A stretch of DNA of 64,000 bases from Actinoallomurus purpureus (lineage in GTDB: Bacteria > Actinomycetota > Actinomycetes > Streptosporangiales > Streptosporangiaceae). The position numbers and the translations under genes are program-made. Position 1 is the stretch's first letter. Every line of letters starts with the position of its first letter. Below are positions 17,108 to 25,863 of this stretch, one piece after another. The notes under the pieces were generated by a model, which had not been told where the DNA came from, did no database searches, and saw nothing but the letters and a program-made list of their open reading frames with translations. The stretch lies in the NCBI RefSeq assembly GCF_024055795.1, contig NZ_JAMXMY010000019.1:151211-215210 (forward strand), read 5' to 3'.

Positions 17108-17710
17108 TTAGAGCAGCCGTCTTTGCACGACGTCGGCGATGACCGTGGTCACGACCTTGTCGACGGCTTCGGCGTCCGGTGGGGTGCCCTTCCGGCCGGC
17201 GAAGAGCATGTGCCCGCCGCCGATCAGCGAGAGGGCGAGCGAGTCGACGTCGGCGTCGGCCGCGATGCGGCCCAGTGCGCACTCCTCCGTGAGGTAGGAG
17301 GTGATCATGGCGCTGGCCTCCGCCATGATCGGGATGCCAGGGGCCAGCCCGGCTTGGCGCAGCCGGGCGCGCAGCTCGTCCCGGAAGATGACGAGCCCGA
17401 CGATCCCGACGGCGACCGGGTCGAACAGCTCGATCAGCGCGTCGGTGAGATTGCCGGCGACGGTGCCGGTGCCGGCGGACTGGCGCAGAGCGGCGGCCTG
17501 GTCCTCGACGCGGGCGATGCGGTCGTGCACGAGCTCGGCGAGGAAGGCATCGAAGTCGGCGAAGTGCCGATGCAGGACTCCCTTGGCGACGCCCGCCTCG
17601 GTGGTGATCGCCCGGCTGGTCAGCGCGCTCGGCCCGTCCCGGAGCAGGACGCGCTCGGCGGCGTCGAACAGTTGCTGACGCGCGTCGCGGATGTGCACCC
17701 CGGTCGGCAT
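17108..17710 (-). CDS. TetR-family repressor
   Basis: A 200-residue regulator whose N-terminal helix-turn-helix is ARQQLFDAAERVLLRDGPSAL, then TSRAITTEAGVAKGVLHRHF. The C-terminal ligand domain is of ordinary TetR length. ATG 17710 has GGAGGG seven bases upstream. It is divergent from a methyltransferase gene, and a 38-bp perfect palindrome lies between the two starts, so it very likely represses both itself and the methyltransferase. The inducer is unknown. Confidence 0.92.
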   Translation of the reverse strand: MPTGVHIRDARQQLFDAAERVLLRDGPSALTSRAITTEAGVAKGVLHRHFADFDAFLAELVHDRIARVEDQAAALRQSAGTGTVAGNLTDALIELFDPVAVGIVGLVIFRDELRARLRQAGLAPGIPIMAEASAMITSYLTEECALGRIAADADVDSLALSLIGGGHMLFAGRKGTPPDAEAVDKVVTTVIADVVQRRLL

Positions 17711-17753
17711 CGCGCATCCCTCCGTACCTCGAATGGGCCTCACTCGTTGCCCA

Positions 17754-17791
17754 AGTGGGCATGCGCCCACTATAGTGGGCGCATGCCCACT
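17754..17791. promoter_or_regulatory. 38-bp perfect palindrome: TetR operator over a leaderless promoter
   Basis: The left half is AGTGGGCATGCGCCCACTA, and the right half is its exact reverse complement, centred on TATA. Each half itself contains the smaller palindrome GTGGGC-n4-GCCCAC. TATAGT at 17771-17776 is a good -10 hexamer, six bases before the methyltransferase ATG at 17783, so the message is probably leaderless and the operator spans -10, start site and first codons. Confidence 0.85.
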
Positions 17792-18637
17792 ATACCGCAA
17801 GAGCAGCCACGCCCTTCCGAACGCGCACCTCGTGAGGCGCATCGAGCCCGCGAGATGGCGGAGTCGTTCGGGGTGGACCCCGAACGCTACGACCGGGCCC
17901 GCCCCCGCTATCCCGACGCCCTGGTGGAACGGATCGTCGCCGCCAGCCCCGGCCGCGACGTCCTCGACGTCGGCTGCGGCACCGGCATCGAGGCCCGGCA
18001 GTTCCAGGCGGCCGGCTGCACGGTGCTCGGCGTCGACCCCGACGCGCGGATGGCCGAGTTCGCCCGGCGGACCGGGATCGACGTCGAAGTGGCGACCTTC
18101 GAGGCGTGGGACCCCGCCGGCCGGGTGTTCGACGCGGTCATCGCCGGGCAGGCCTGGCACTGGGTCGACCCGGTCGCGGGCGTGGCCAAGGCGGCGCAGG
18201 TCCTGCGGCCCGGCAGCCGGCTGGCGGTGTTCGGGCACGTGTTCGACGCCCCGCCCGCGGCGAGGGAAGCCCTCGCCTCGGCACTCCGGCGGGTGGTGCC
18301 CGACTCGCCGGTGAACCTCCCGTCGGCGGGCGGCGACCGGCCGACCAGGACGGCCATGGACATCTACCAGGCGATGTTCGCCGCCGCCGCCGACGGGATC
18401 CGGCAGGCGGGCGGGTTCGGCGAACCTGAGCAGTGGCGGTTCGACTGGGAGCAGTCCTACACCCGGGACGAGTGGCTGGACCTGCTGCCCACCACCGGCG
18501 CCCTCACCCAGCTCCCGCCGGACAAGCTGGCGGAGGTGCTGGAAGACGTCGGGGCCGCCATCGACAAGATCGGGGGCGGATTCACGATGCCGTACATCAC
18601 ACTGGCGGCCACCGCTGCGCGAACCGGAGCCGCCTGA
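17783..18637 (+). CDS. class I SAM-dependent methyltransferase
   Basis: A 284-residue methyltransferase with motif I DVLDVGCGTGIEARQF (residues about 55-70), VLGVDPDARM, and motif post-I FDAVIAGQAWHWVDP. The WHW signature is typical of the UbiE/YcgJ-like group acting on small molecules. The N-terminus SFGVDPERYDRARPRYP matches that group too. ATG 17783 lies inside the TetR palindrome. Controlled by the divergent TetR, it may inactivate a toxic small molecule sensed by that repressor; this is inference. Confidence 0.88.
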   Translation: MPTIPQEQPRPSERAPREAHRAREMAESFGVDPERYDRARPRYPDALVERIVAASPGRDVLDVGCGTGIEARQFQAAGCTVLGVDPDARMAEFARRTGIDVEVATFEAWDPAGRVFDAVIAGQAWHWVDPVAGVAKAAQVLRPGSRLAVFGHVFDAPPAAREALASALRRVVPDSPVNLPSAGGDRPTRTAMDIYQAMFAAAADGIRQAGGFGEPEQWRFDWEQSYTRDEWLDLLPTTGALTQLPPDKLAEVLEDVGAAIDKIGGGFTMPYITLAATAARTGAA

Positions 18638-18780
18638 CCCGGCTCGCCGACCACGCCGGGTCTGCCGTCCCCGGATGACCGCCGACGCGCCGGTCGCCCC
18701 GTTTCAGGCGGAGAGCGCTGAGTCCAAGCGGCACACGGTGGCGATCTCCGGTCTCCGTGAGAGCACTGGCGGCCGAGAAG

Positions 18781-18816
18781 GGTGGCGACGAGGGCGGCGT
18801 CGCCGGAGGCGCCACC
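18781..18816. terminator. hairpin between convergent genes
   Basis: Arms GGTGGCG and CGCCACC enclose an inner GGCG/CGCC stem. It sits between the methyltransferase (ends 18637) and the minus-strand esterase (ends 18837), where a bidirectional terminator is expected. Confidence 0.55.
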
Positions 18817-18836
18817 TCGTCAGGTCGGTGCCGGGT

Positions 18837-19871
18837 TCAGACGCGCTTGGCGCCGATGGCGGCCATGATCTTGGGCCAGGCGTTGTGCATCTCGCGCGTC
18901 CACGCGGGCCACGCGTGCCGGCCGTTGCCGTAGATGTGCGAGGTGACCGGGATGCCGAGCTGCTGGGCCTTCTGAAGGAAGGTCACGTTCGTGGCACCTA
19001 CGACCCGTTCGCTGAGCAGGCCGATGTCCCACGGCGCGGTCTTGGGGTTGTCGCCGGGGCCGGGCTTTCCGGAAGTGCCTGCCGAGATGTAGACGCCCGT
19101 GCCCTTGAGCCGCTGAATGAGGTACAGCGGGTCGTGCTGGCGCCAGTTGACATCGTCGGCGCCCGGCACGCCCCAGATGCGGAACGGGTCCGTGCCGTCG
19201 CCCGCGCCGACGATCGTGAACATCAGCAGCGCCGGCACGCCCACCGACCGGATCGACAGCAGCCCGCTGTACGCGGCGGCGTACCGGTACAGGCCCGGGT
19301 ACCGCTCCGCGTAGGTGATCGCGCCCTGCCCGCCGGAGGAGATGCCCATGACGGCCCGCGAGGTTCCGGCGTGGTACGCCCGCTCGACGATCTCCCGGAC
19401 CTCGAAGTTGTGGAAGTTCTCCCACTGGGGGCTGCCGTACTTGCCGTAGTTGTACCAGTTTGTATATGAGCCGTTCACGCCGCCTTCCGGCATGACGACC
19501 ATGACGTTGTAGCGATACGCGTAGGTCTCGATGTCGGTGCTGCGGGTCCACGACGTGTAGTGGTCACGGCCGCCGTGCAGCGCGTACAGCACGGGGAACC
19601 GCTTGGTCGTCGAGGTCTTCCATGCCTTCGGCACCAGGATCCGCACCTTGACCGTCTGGCCGAGCGCCACCGACTTGACCGTCAGATCGACCTCGTGGTT
19701 GGTCACCCATGCCTGCTTGGTGACGCGCGCCCCGTCGCCGGCCTTGGCGGTCTTCGGGACCTTCGAACTCGGCTTGCTCGCCGCCTCGGCGGGCGACACC
19801 CCCGCCATGGCTACGGCCAGGGCTGCGCCCAGGGTAGACGCGATGACGCGGCGCAGCGGACTACCTGGCAT
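18837..19871 (-). CDS. secreted antigen-85-like esterase / acyltransferase
   Basis: A 344-residue secreted alpha/beta hydrolase. The N-terminus is a signal peptide (SPLRRVIASTLGAALAVAMAG...AEAA). The body has FPVLYALHGG, the nucleophile elbow MGISSGGQGA, and a C-terminal His in GNGRHAWPAW, as in the esterase D/Ag85 mycolyltransferase group. Those enzymes move acyl groups onto sugars outside the membrane. ATG 19871 has GGAGG seven bases upstream and follows the MmpL stop by two bases, so it is the third gene of the FAAL-MmpL operon. Substrate is unknown, and actinomycetes of this type generally lack mycolic acids. Confidence 0.88.
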   Translation of the reverse strand: MPGSPLRRVIASTLGAALAVAMAGVSPAEAASKPSSKVPKTAKAGDGARVTKQAWVTNHEVDLTVKSVALGQTVKVRILVPKAWKTSTTKRFPVLYALHGGRDHYTSWTRSTDIETYAYRYNVMVVMPEGGVNGSYTNWYNYGKYGSPQWENFHNFEVREIVERAYHAGTSRAVMGISSGGQGAITYAERYPGLYRYAAAYSGLLSIRSVGVPALLMFTIVGAGDGTDPFRIWGVPGADDVNWRQHDPLYLIQRLKGTGVYISAGTSGKPGPGDNPKTAPWDIGLLSERVVGATNVTFLQKAQQLGIPVTSHIYGNGRHAWPAWTREMHNAWPKIMAAIGAKRV

Positions 19872-19873
19872 GC

Positions 19874-22504
19874 TCAATCCTCCGGTGTCTTCCAGTGCCA
19901 CCCGGGTCCATCCGGGTTGGGAACGATCTCTCGCTGGGGGCGGGGAGCGCTGCGGCCGGGTGCCGCCTCGCGCGTCTCCCGGAACACCGGGGTGCGGCCG
20001 TTGACGGCCGCGACCCGGCGCAGGATCTCGTCGGCGAGCGTCGACTCGCCCGTGGTGTCATCCGTGCTCTCGGCGGTGGCCGGGCGCTCCGGGACTGTCC
20101 TGAGGGCCCTCCGCTCGGCCCGGAGCTCGGCCAGCCGCTCCGCCTGCCGTCGCACCCTCGGCGCAGGTACGCCGCCCGGAACGAGGGCCGGGACGAGGAC
20201 CGGGGCGGTCGCCCTCACCTGGGTGCTCTCCACCGCCGGGTTTCTCTCCGGTCCCGGGGTTCTCTCCGCGGCCGGGGTGCCCCCGGTTGGCTCCGTCGGC
20301 TCGGCGGCAGGCGGCTCGTCGTGTTCGCCGAGGTCGACGCGGGTGTGGAGGGCGCGCAGCGGGCGGGGCAGCCACCAGTTCGCCGGGCCGAGGAAGCGCA
20401 TCGTCGCCGGAACGAGCAGCATCCGGACCAGCGAGGCGTCGACGACGATCGCCACGAACATGCCGACGCCGATGAGCTTGACCAGCGTGATGTCGGCCGT
20501 GGAGAACACCGCGATCACCACGAGGAACAGCAGCGCCGCGCTGGAGATGATGCCGCCGGTACGCTGCAGGCCGATGGCGACGGACCGCGTGTTGTCCCGC
20601 GTCCGGTCCCACTCCTCACGGACCCGGCTGAGCAGGAAGACCTCGTAGTCCATGGACAGCCCGAAGACGGTGAGCAGGACGAGGATCAGGGTCGTCGGCT
20701 CGGTGGTGCCGGTCGAGGTGAAGCGCAGCAGGCCCGCGAGGTGGCCGTCCTGGAACCCCCACACGATCGCGCCGAACGACGCGCCGAGGGACAGCAGGTT
20801 CATGGCGACGGCCTTGAGCGGCAGCACGATCGATCCGAACGCCATGAACAGCAGCAGGAAGGTGACCAGGCCGATCACCGCGCCGACGGTGGGCAGGCCG
20901 CGCCGCAGGCTGTCCATCAGGTCCATCTGTGCGGCCGTGCCGCCGCCGACGTCGGCGTACAGCGCCGCCCGGTTCAGCGGCACCGCGCGGACGCGGCGTA
21001 CGAGGTCCTTGGCGTCGTCGGTCATCGCCCCGTACTGGTGCCGCACCGAGATCCGCACCGCGGCGTACTTCTCGGCGTACCCGCTGATCTCCACGCTGGT
21101 GACGCCGGGCAGGTGCCGCAGCCGGTCCTCGTAGTCGGTGATGAACGACGGCACCGGCTTCTTCTTCGTCGGCACGAAGTTCTTCGGGACGAGGTCGCCG
21201 GACAGAACGACGTCGATCGGGTCCTTGGAGCCGGTCGGGAACTCCCGCTGGAACGCCTCGTACAGCTGGCGGTTCGGGCTGCTCGTCGGCAGCACGCGCA
21301 CGTCGGTGCTGCCGAACCGCACGTGGAGGAACGGCGTGGTCGACGCGCCTAGGATCGCCATGACGCCGACGAAGTACAGGATCGGGTGGCGCATCACGCT
21401 CGTCGCCAGGCGGTACCACGGCCCGCTCGTACGCTGGGCCTCCGGTGTCCGGAGCGACCGCGCGGCGGCGCGCCGCCGCCACGGCATCCGGCCGAACTCC
21501 ACGCGGGGGCCCAGCAGGGCGAGCAGCGCGGGCAGCAGGAACAGCGCGCCGACGATCGCGACGGCGACGACCGCCATGCCGCCGATGCCGACCGAGCGCA
21601 GGAACATCTGCGGAAACAGCAGCAGGCCGGCGAGCGCGGTCGTCACCGTGATGCCGGAGAAGGCGATGGTGCGGCCGGCGGTCGCCATCGTGTTCGCCAG
21701 GGCCGTCGGCCGGTCGGCGCCGCGCCCCAGCTCCTCACGGAACCGGTTGACGATGAACAGCGAGTAGTCGATCGCCAGGCCGAGCCCCATCATCGTGATG
21801 ACCTCGGCGCTGAAGGAGGAGATGGCGGTGACCATCGTCAGCACCCGCAGGACGGTGAGCGCGCCGACGATGGAGAAGACGCCGACGACCAGCGGCAGCC
21901 AGAAGGACCCGAGGCTGCCGAACACGAAGAGCATCAGGACGAGCAGCACCGGAAAGGAGATCATCTCGGCGCGTGCCAGGTCGCTCTGCGTCTGGGTGTT
22001 GAACTCCTTGGCGAGCGGCACGCCGCCGCCGACCCGTACGTTCAGGCCGGGCGCGCCGAACATGCCCTCGATGGCGTCGTACGCCCTGGTCTTCGCGGTG
22101 TCGTCGCCGGCCAGTTGCACGGCGGCGAACGTCGCGTGCCGGTCCTTGGAAGCGAGTTCGGCGATCCGGGGCGTCTGGCTCCAGTACGTCAGGACGCCCC
22201 GGATCTTGTCCTTGGGAAGGCGGGCGAGCGCCGTGGTGACCGAGCCGCGGAAGCGGGGATCGTCGACGGTCAGCCGGTCGCTGCGGTAAATGACGAAGAC
22301 GTCCGGCGTGGAGTTGCTGAAGTACTGCGCGGACAGCTTGGCCACGAGCGAGGACGAGGAGTGCGGGTCGTCGAAGCCGCCGCTCTTCAGCCGCGCGACC
22401 GCGCCCGATCCCCACATGCCGGACACGACCATGAACGCCAGGCACAGCGCGAGACAGCTCAGCCGTCGTCGATGGACGAGACGTCCCAGACCGGCGAACA
22501 TCAC
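19874..22504 (-). CDS. MMPL-family RND lipid transporter
   Basis: An 876-residue membrane protein with the two-fold MmpL layout: one helix, a periplasmic domain, then a block of five or six helices (FPVLLVLMLFVFGSLGSFWLP, GLGLAIDYSLFIVNRFREEL), repeated in the second half (GLSMDYEVFLLSRVREEW). The paired SYSLF/MDYEVF segments carry the Asp-Tyr pairs used for proton coupling. A cytosolic tail of about 160 residues is rich in Pro, Glu, Arg. MmpL proteins export lipids or lipopeptides. It is the middle gene of an operon behind a fatty acyl-AMP ligase (9-bp gap), so a lipid made with that ligase is its likely cargo. Confidence 0.92.
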   Translation of the reverse strand: MMFAGLGRLVHRRRLSCLALCLAFMVVSGMWGSGAVARLKSGGFDDPHSSSSLVAKLSAQYFSNSTPDVFVIYRSDRLTVDDPRFRGSVTTALARLPKDKIRGVLTYWSQTPRIAELASKDRHATFAAVQLAGDDTAKTRAYDAIEGMFGAPGLNVRVGGGVPLAKEFNTQTQSDLARAEMISFPVLLVLMLFVFGSLGSFWLPLVVGVFSIVGALTVLRVLTMVTAISSFSAEVITMMGLGLAIDYSLFIVNRFREELGRGADRPTALANTMATAGRTIAFSGITVTTALAGLLLFPQMFLRSVGIGGMAVVAVAIVGALFLLPALLALLGPRVEFGRMPWRRRAAARSLRTPEAQRTSGPWYRLATSVMRHPILYFVGVMAILGASTTPFLHVRFGSTDVRVLPTSSPNRQLYEAFQREFPTGSKDPIDVVLSGDLVPKNFVPTKKKPVPSFITDYEDRLRHLPGVTSVEISGYAEKYAAVRISVRHQYGAMTDDAKDLVRRVRAVPLNRAALYADVGGGTAAQMDLMDSLRRGLPTVGAVIGLVTFLLLFMAFGSIVLPLKAVAMNLLSLGASFGAIVWGFQDGHLAGLLRFTSTGTTEPTTLILVLLTVFGLSMDYEVFLLSRVREEWDRTRDNTRSVAIGLQRTGGIISSAALLFLVVIAVFSTADITLVKLIGVGMFVAIVVDASLVRMLLVPATMRFLGPANWWLPRPLRALHTRVDLGEHDEPPAAEPTEPTGGTPAAERTPGPERNPAVESTQVRATAPVLVPALVPGGVPAPRVRRQAERLAELRAERRALRTVPERPATAESTDDTTGESTLADEILRRVAAVNGRTPVFRETREAAPGRSAPRPQREIVPNPDGPGWHWKTPED

Positions 22505-22513
22505 TGCCCTTCG

Positions 22514-24253
22514 TTACCGGATGACGGGCAGCGTCCCTGCCAGGTACCGCTCCCGGCAGGCACTCCGCGCGATCTTGCCGCTGGACGTACGCGGGACCCC
22601 GCCCGGCTCGACGAGCAGGAAGTCGTCCACCCGGAGCTCGTGGGTGGCGCTCACGGCGCTCCGTACCGCACGCGCGACCTCCTCGGCGGGGACGCCCTTC
22701 CCGCGCCGGCCGCGCTCGGCGACGATCACGACCCGATCGCCGTCCTCGCCGGAGACGGCGAACGCCGCCACGTGGTCGCGTCTGATCCCCTCGTGCGCCT
22801 GCTGCGCGCTGACCTCCACATCCTGTGGATAGTGATTGCGGCCGTCGACGATGATGAGGTCCTTGATCCGGCCGGTGACGTACAGCTCGCCCTCGTGAAC
22901 GACGCCGAGGTCGCCGGTGCGCAGCCAGCCCTCGGCGGGCAACCCGTCGGCCGGGTCCTCCAGCACGGCACCGAACACCTCGGCGGTCTTGTCCGGATTG
23001 CGCCAGTACCCGGGAGAGACGTTCGGCCCGTTGACCCAGATCTCGCCGACCCGCCCGTCCGGCAGTTCGACCCGTGTCGCGGGCTCGACGATGGCGACGA
23101 ACTGGCCGGTCGGCGCGCCGCAGGAGACCAGGACGGCGTCCGTACCCGGCCGCGCCGCGCCCTCGGCCAGCGCCGCCCGGTCGAAGGCGGTGAACCTCGG
23201 CTCGCCCCGCGTCTTGCTGGCGACGTAGACCGTGGCCTCGGCCAGGCCGTACGCGGGGGACTGCGCATCGGAGCGCAGCCCGGCCCCGCCGAACGCGTCG
23301 GCGAAGCCCTTGACGGTGTCCGGCCGGATCGGCTCCGCGCCGTTCAGCGCGACCCGCACGCCGCCGAGCCGCAGGTCGGCCTTCTCCTCCTCGGTGACCC
23401 GGGAGGCGCAGTACTCGTACGCGAAGTTCGGCCCCGCGGTGATCACGTCGTCGTGCTCGGACAACAGCTCCAGCCAGCGCAGCGGCTCCATCACGAACGC
23501 CACCGGGTCGGTGAGGACCAGGTGGTTGCCGTGCACCACCGGAAGGGCCAGCGCCAGGATCAGGCCCATGTCGTGGAACAGCGGCAGCCAGCTGACGCCG
23601 ACGGTCTCGCGTGGCCGCACCTCGTAGCCGTTCCACACCTGCAGCGCGTTCGCGGTGATGTTCCGGTGGGTGATCTGCACGCCGGCCGGCGCACGGGTCG
23701 ACCCCGAGGTGTACTGCAGGTACGCGACGTCGTCCGGAGCGATCTCCTCGGCCGTCCACGCGGCGGCGAGCGAGACGTCGACGGCGTCGGCGAGGACGAC
23801 CTCTTTCGGACGCGGCGCGCTCTGCTCGTCGATGAACCGTTCCACCTGCGGCAGCGCGGCGGTCGTGGTCACGGCCACGGACGGGTCCGCGTCACCGTAC
23901 GCGCGGATCAGCCGGTCGGCGTGGCCCGGCAGGTCCGGGGAGAACAGCGGAACGGCGATGAGCCGGGCGTACATCGCGCCGATCATCGTCGTCAGATACT
24001 CGAGGCTCTGCGGCATGAGCAGCGCGACGCGCTCCCCGGGTTCGGCGACCTCGCGCAGCCGGGCGGCGACGGCCCGCGCCCGCCGGTGCACCTGCCCCCA
24101 GGTGAGTTCCTGCCGTTCGCCCGCCGGGTCGGCGGTGTAGTCGACGAATGTGAAGGCCGGCACGGACGGCGTCTCGGCCGCCCGGCGGGCCACCGACGCG
24201 ATGAGCGGTTCGTCGAGAGATCTGGGCTCGAGACGGCGACCGTTCAGTGCCAT
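22514..24253 (-). CDS. fatty acyl-AMP ligase (FAAL)
   Basis: A 579-residue ANL-superfamily enzyme with YLQYTSGSTRAPAGVQITHRN, VSWLPLFHDMGLI and SPAYGLAEATVYVAS, all typical of FAALs rather than CoA ligases; YVTGRIKDLIIVDGRNHYPQDVE and the ending RTSSGKIARSACR complete the family. FAALs turn fatty acids into acyl-adenylates for transfer to a carrier protein. No carrier protein or PKS gene is close by. ATG 24253 has GGGAG seven bases upstream. It is the first gene of the operon with mmpL and the Ag85-like esterase. Confidence 0.92.
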   Translation of the reverse strand: MALNGRRLEPRSLDEPLIASVARRAAETPSVPAFTFVDYTADPAGERQELTWGQVHRRARAVAARLREVAEPGERVALLMPQSLEYLTTMIGAMYARLIAVPLFSPDLPGHADRLIRAYGDADPSVAVTTTAALPQVERFIDEQSAPRPKEVVLADAVDVSLAAAWTAEEIAPDDVAYLQYTSGSTRAPAGVQITHRNITANALQVWNGYEVRPRETVGVSWLPLFHDMGLILALALPVVHGNHLVLTDPVAFVMEPLRWLELLSEHDDVITAGPNFAYEYCASRVTEEEKADLRLGGVRVALNGAEPIRPDTVKGFADAFGGAGLRSDAQSPAYGLAEATVYVASKTRGEPRFTAFDRAALAEGAARPGTDAVLVSCGAPTGQFVAIVEPATRVELPDGRVGEIWVNGPNVSPGYWRNPDKTAEVFGAVLEDPADGLPAEGWLRTGDLGVVHEGELYVTGRIKDLIIVDGRNHYPQDVEVSAQQAHEGIRRDHVAAFAVSGEDGDRVVIVAERGRRGKGVPAEEVARAVRSAVSATHELRVDDFLLVEPGGVPRTSSGKIARSACRERYLAGTLPVIR

Positions 24254-24379
24254 GCCCGCACTCCCTGCCTCGCCACGGCCGCCAAGGCCGACACCACCCG
24301 TGATCATCGTGACCGCGTGAAGCTATCGCAGGGCGTGAAGCCGCTACTTGCCTCGCACACCACATTCGCCGGAGCGTCG

Positions 24380-24397
24380 TTGTCACCGGAGTGACAA
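24380..24397. promoter_or_regulatory. inverted-repeat operator between the FAAL operon and a kinase gene
   Basis: Arms TTGTCAC and GTGACAA are perfect with a 4-base spacer. The site lies in the 170-bp divergent region, 28 bases before the kinase start. TACGGT (24412-24417) is a possible -10 seven bases before GTG 24425. The site could bind the cognate response regulator and act on both directions. Confidence 0.5.
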
Positions 24398-24424
24398 CCG
24401 GGCGGCTGGACTACGGTGCGAGAC

Positions 24425-25576
24425 GTGACAAAGCCCCGGCTGCCCAGCGGGCAACGCGCCGACATCCTGCTCGCCGCGATCGTCGGCGTGATCGTGGCGG
24501 TCAGCACGATCTGGAGCGCCGGGGGCCTTCACTTCGTGCACGTCCGGGCGTTCCTGATGATGGCCGTCGGCCTCGTCGCGCTGGCCTTTCGCCGACGGGC
24601 CCCCGTCCTCGCGACCACGGTCGCCGGCGTCTCGACCGCCTATTACTACATCGGCCCGTTCCCGGACGGCATGGAGATGCTGACGTTCGCGGTCGCCTCC
24701 TACCTGGCCGCCGCACAGGGCCAACGGGTCGCCGCGTACGTCGGCACGGCGGCGGGGCTGTCGGTCTTCGCCGGGGCCGAGTTCCTCATCGGGCCGCCAA
24801 ACGTCTTCCGCTTCCTCGGCGTGCTGGCGTGGGCGCTGGTCGTCGTCATCGCCGGCGAGGTCACGCGCTACCACCGCGCCTACCTCGACGAGGCCCGGCG
24901 GCGGGTCGCCGAGGCGGAACGCACCCGTGAGGAGGAGGCCCTGCGGCGGGCCACCGAGGAGCGGCTGCGCATCGCCCGCGAGCTGCACGACGTCCTCGCG
25001 CACAAGATCTCACTCATCAACGTGCAGGCCGGAGCGGCCCTGCACCGCCGCGACCCCGACCAGGCGTACGCCGCGCTCAGCGCGATCAAGGACGCGAGCA
25101 AGGAGACGCTGCGGGAACTGCGCACGACGCTCGGCGTGCTCCGCCAGGTCGACGAGGCCCAGCCGCTCGCGCCCGCGCCGTCACTCGACCACCTGGACGA
25201 GCTGATCTCCCACACGAAGAGCGCCGGGCTTCCCGTCGACCTCACGATCTCCGGCGACCGCGTGCCGCTGCCGTCGCCGGTCGACCTGACCGCCTACCGC
25301 ATCATCCAGGAGGCGCTCACCAACGCCGTACGGCACGCGGGCTCGGCGACCGCCACCGTGCTCGTGAGGTACGACCCGGATCGCGTCGCGGTGGAGATCG
25401 CCGACGACGGCCGCGGCCACGCCGCCGCCGAGGGCAACGGCATCCGCGGCATGCGCGAGCGCGCCGCCACCGTCGGCGGCGCCCTCACCGCCGCCAACCG
25501 CCCCGGCGGCGGCTTCCTCGTCCACGCCTCCCTCCCCCTCGCCCCCGCCGACCCACCGTCTCCGCCGGACCGATGA
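24425..25576 (+). CDS. NarL-type sensor histidine kinase
   Basis: A 383-residue kinase with four or five N-terminal membrane helices (ILLAAIVGVIVAVSTIW to LAWALVVVIAGEV), a coiled linker rich in Glu/Arg, a HisKA_3 box with the phospho-accepting His in RIARELHDVLAHKIS, and an ATPase domain with NAVRHAG and DDGRGH, then GIRGMRERA. GTG 24425 and GTG 24416 are both possible; the first fits a leaderless message. Its response regulator lies 900 bp downstream, beyond a small toxin-antitoxin-like pair. Confidence 0.92.
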   Translation: MTKPRLPSGQRADILLAAIVGVIVAVSTIWSAGGLHFVHVRAFLMMAVGLVALAFRRRAPVLATTVAGVSTAYYYIGPFPDGMEMLTFAVASYLAAAQGQRVAAYVGTAAGLSVFAGAEFLIGPPNVFRFLGVLAWALVVVIAGEVTRYHRAYLDEARRRVAEAERTREEEALRRATEERLRIARELHDVLAHKISLINVQAGAALHRRDPDQAYAALSAIKDASKETLRELRTTLGVLRQVDEAQPLAPAPSLDHLDELISHTKSAGLPVDLTISGDRVPLPSPVDLTAYRIIQEALTNAVRHAGSATATVLVRYDPDRVAVEIADDGRGHAAAEGNGIRGMRERAATVGGALTAANRPGGGFLVHASLPLAPADPPSPPDR

Positions 25577-25597
25577 ATGGACGGAGTTTTCCTGGGC

Positions 25598-25616
25598 ACA
25601 ACTGTAGTTGTACAGT
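25598..25616 (+). promoter_or_regulatory. leaderless promoter with overlapping inverted repeat
   Basis: ACAACT-GT-AGTTGT (25598-25611) abuts TACAGT (25611-25616), a consensus-like -10 located seven bases before ATG 25624. The arrangement suits an autoregulated toxin-antitoxin promoter. Confidence 0.55.
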
Positions 25617-25623
25617 ACGCAAC

Positions 25624-25863
25624 ATGCCGGCCAAAGAAATCCTCGCGGCAATCCGCGACTTAGAGGCTGCTGGATGGCGCATCGTCATTGCTTCCGGGCA
25701 TGCCCACACCTACGCGAAGGCCTTCTGCCCAGGAGGGCAGGATGGCTGTGCGCCCCTCATGATCTACGGTACGCCGAAGGTCCCGGAGCATGAGGCCAAG
25801 AAGATCCAGCGGATTTTGACGCGGTGTCCGCACACCTGCTCCGGCAGTGAGGAGGACAAGTGA
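25624..25863 (+). CDS. HicA-like small protein, possible toxin
   Basis: A 79-residue protein, AKEILAAIRDLEAAGWRIVIASGHAHTYAKAFCP, then PLMIYGTPKVPEHEAKKIQRILTRCPH. The length, the first helix, the strand followed by Gly-His-x-H, and the closing amphipathic helix resemble the double-stranded-RNA-binding fold of HicA toxins, whose catalytic His sits in the same place; sequence similarity to classic HicA is weak. It overlaps the next gene by 4 bp (ATGA-type), as toxin-antitoxin pairs do. Together they separate a sensor kinase from its regulator. Confidence 0.6.
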   Translation: MPAKEILAAIRDLEAAGWRIVIASGHAHTYAKAFCPGGQDGCAPLMIYGTPKVPEHEAKKIQRILTRCPHTCSGSEEDK

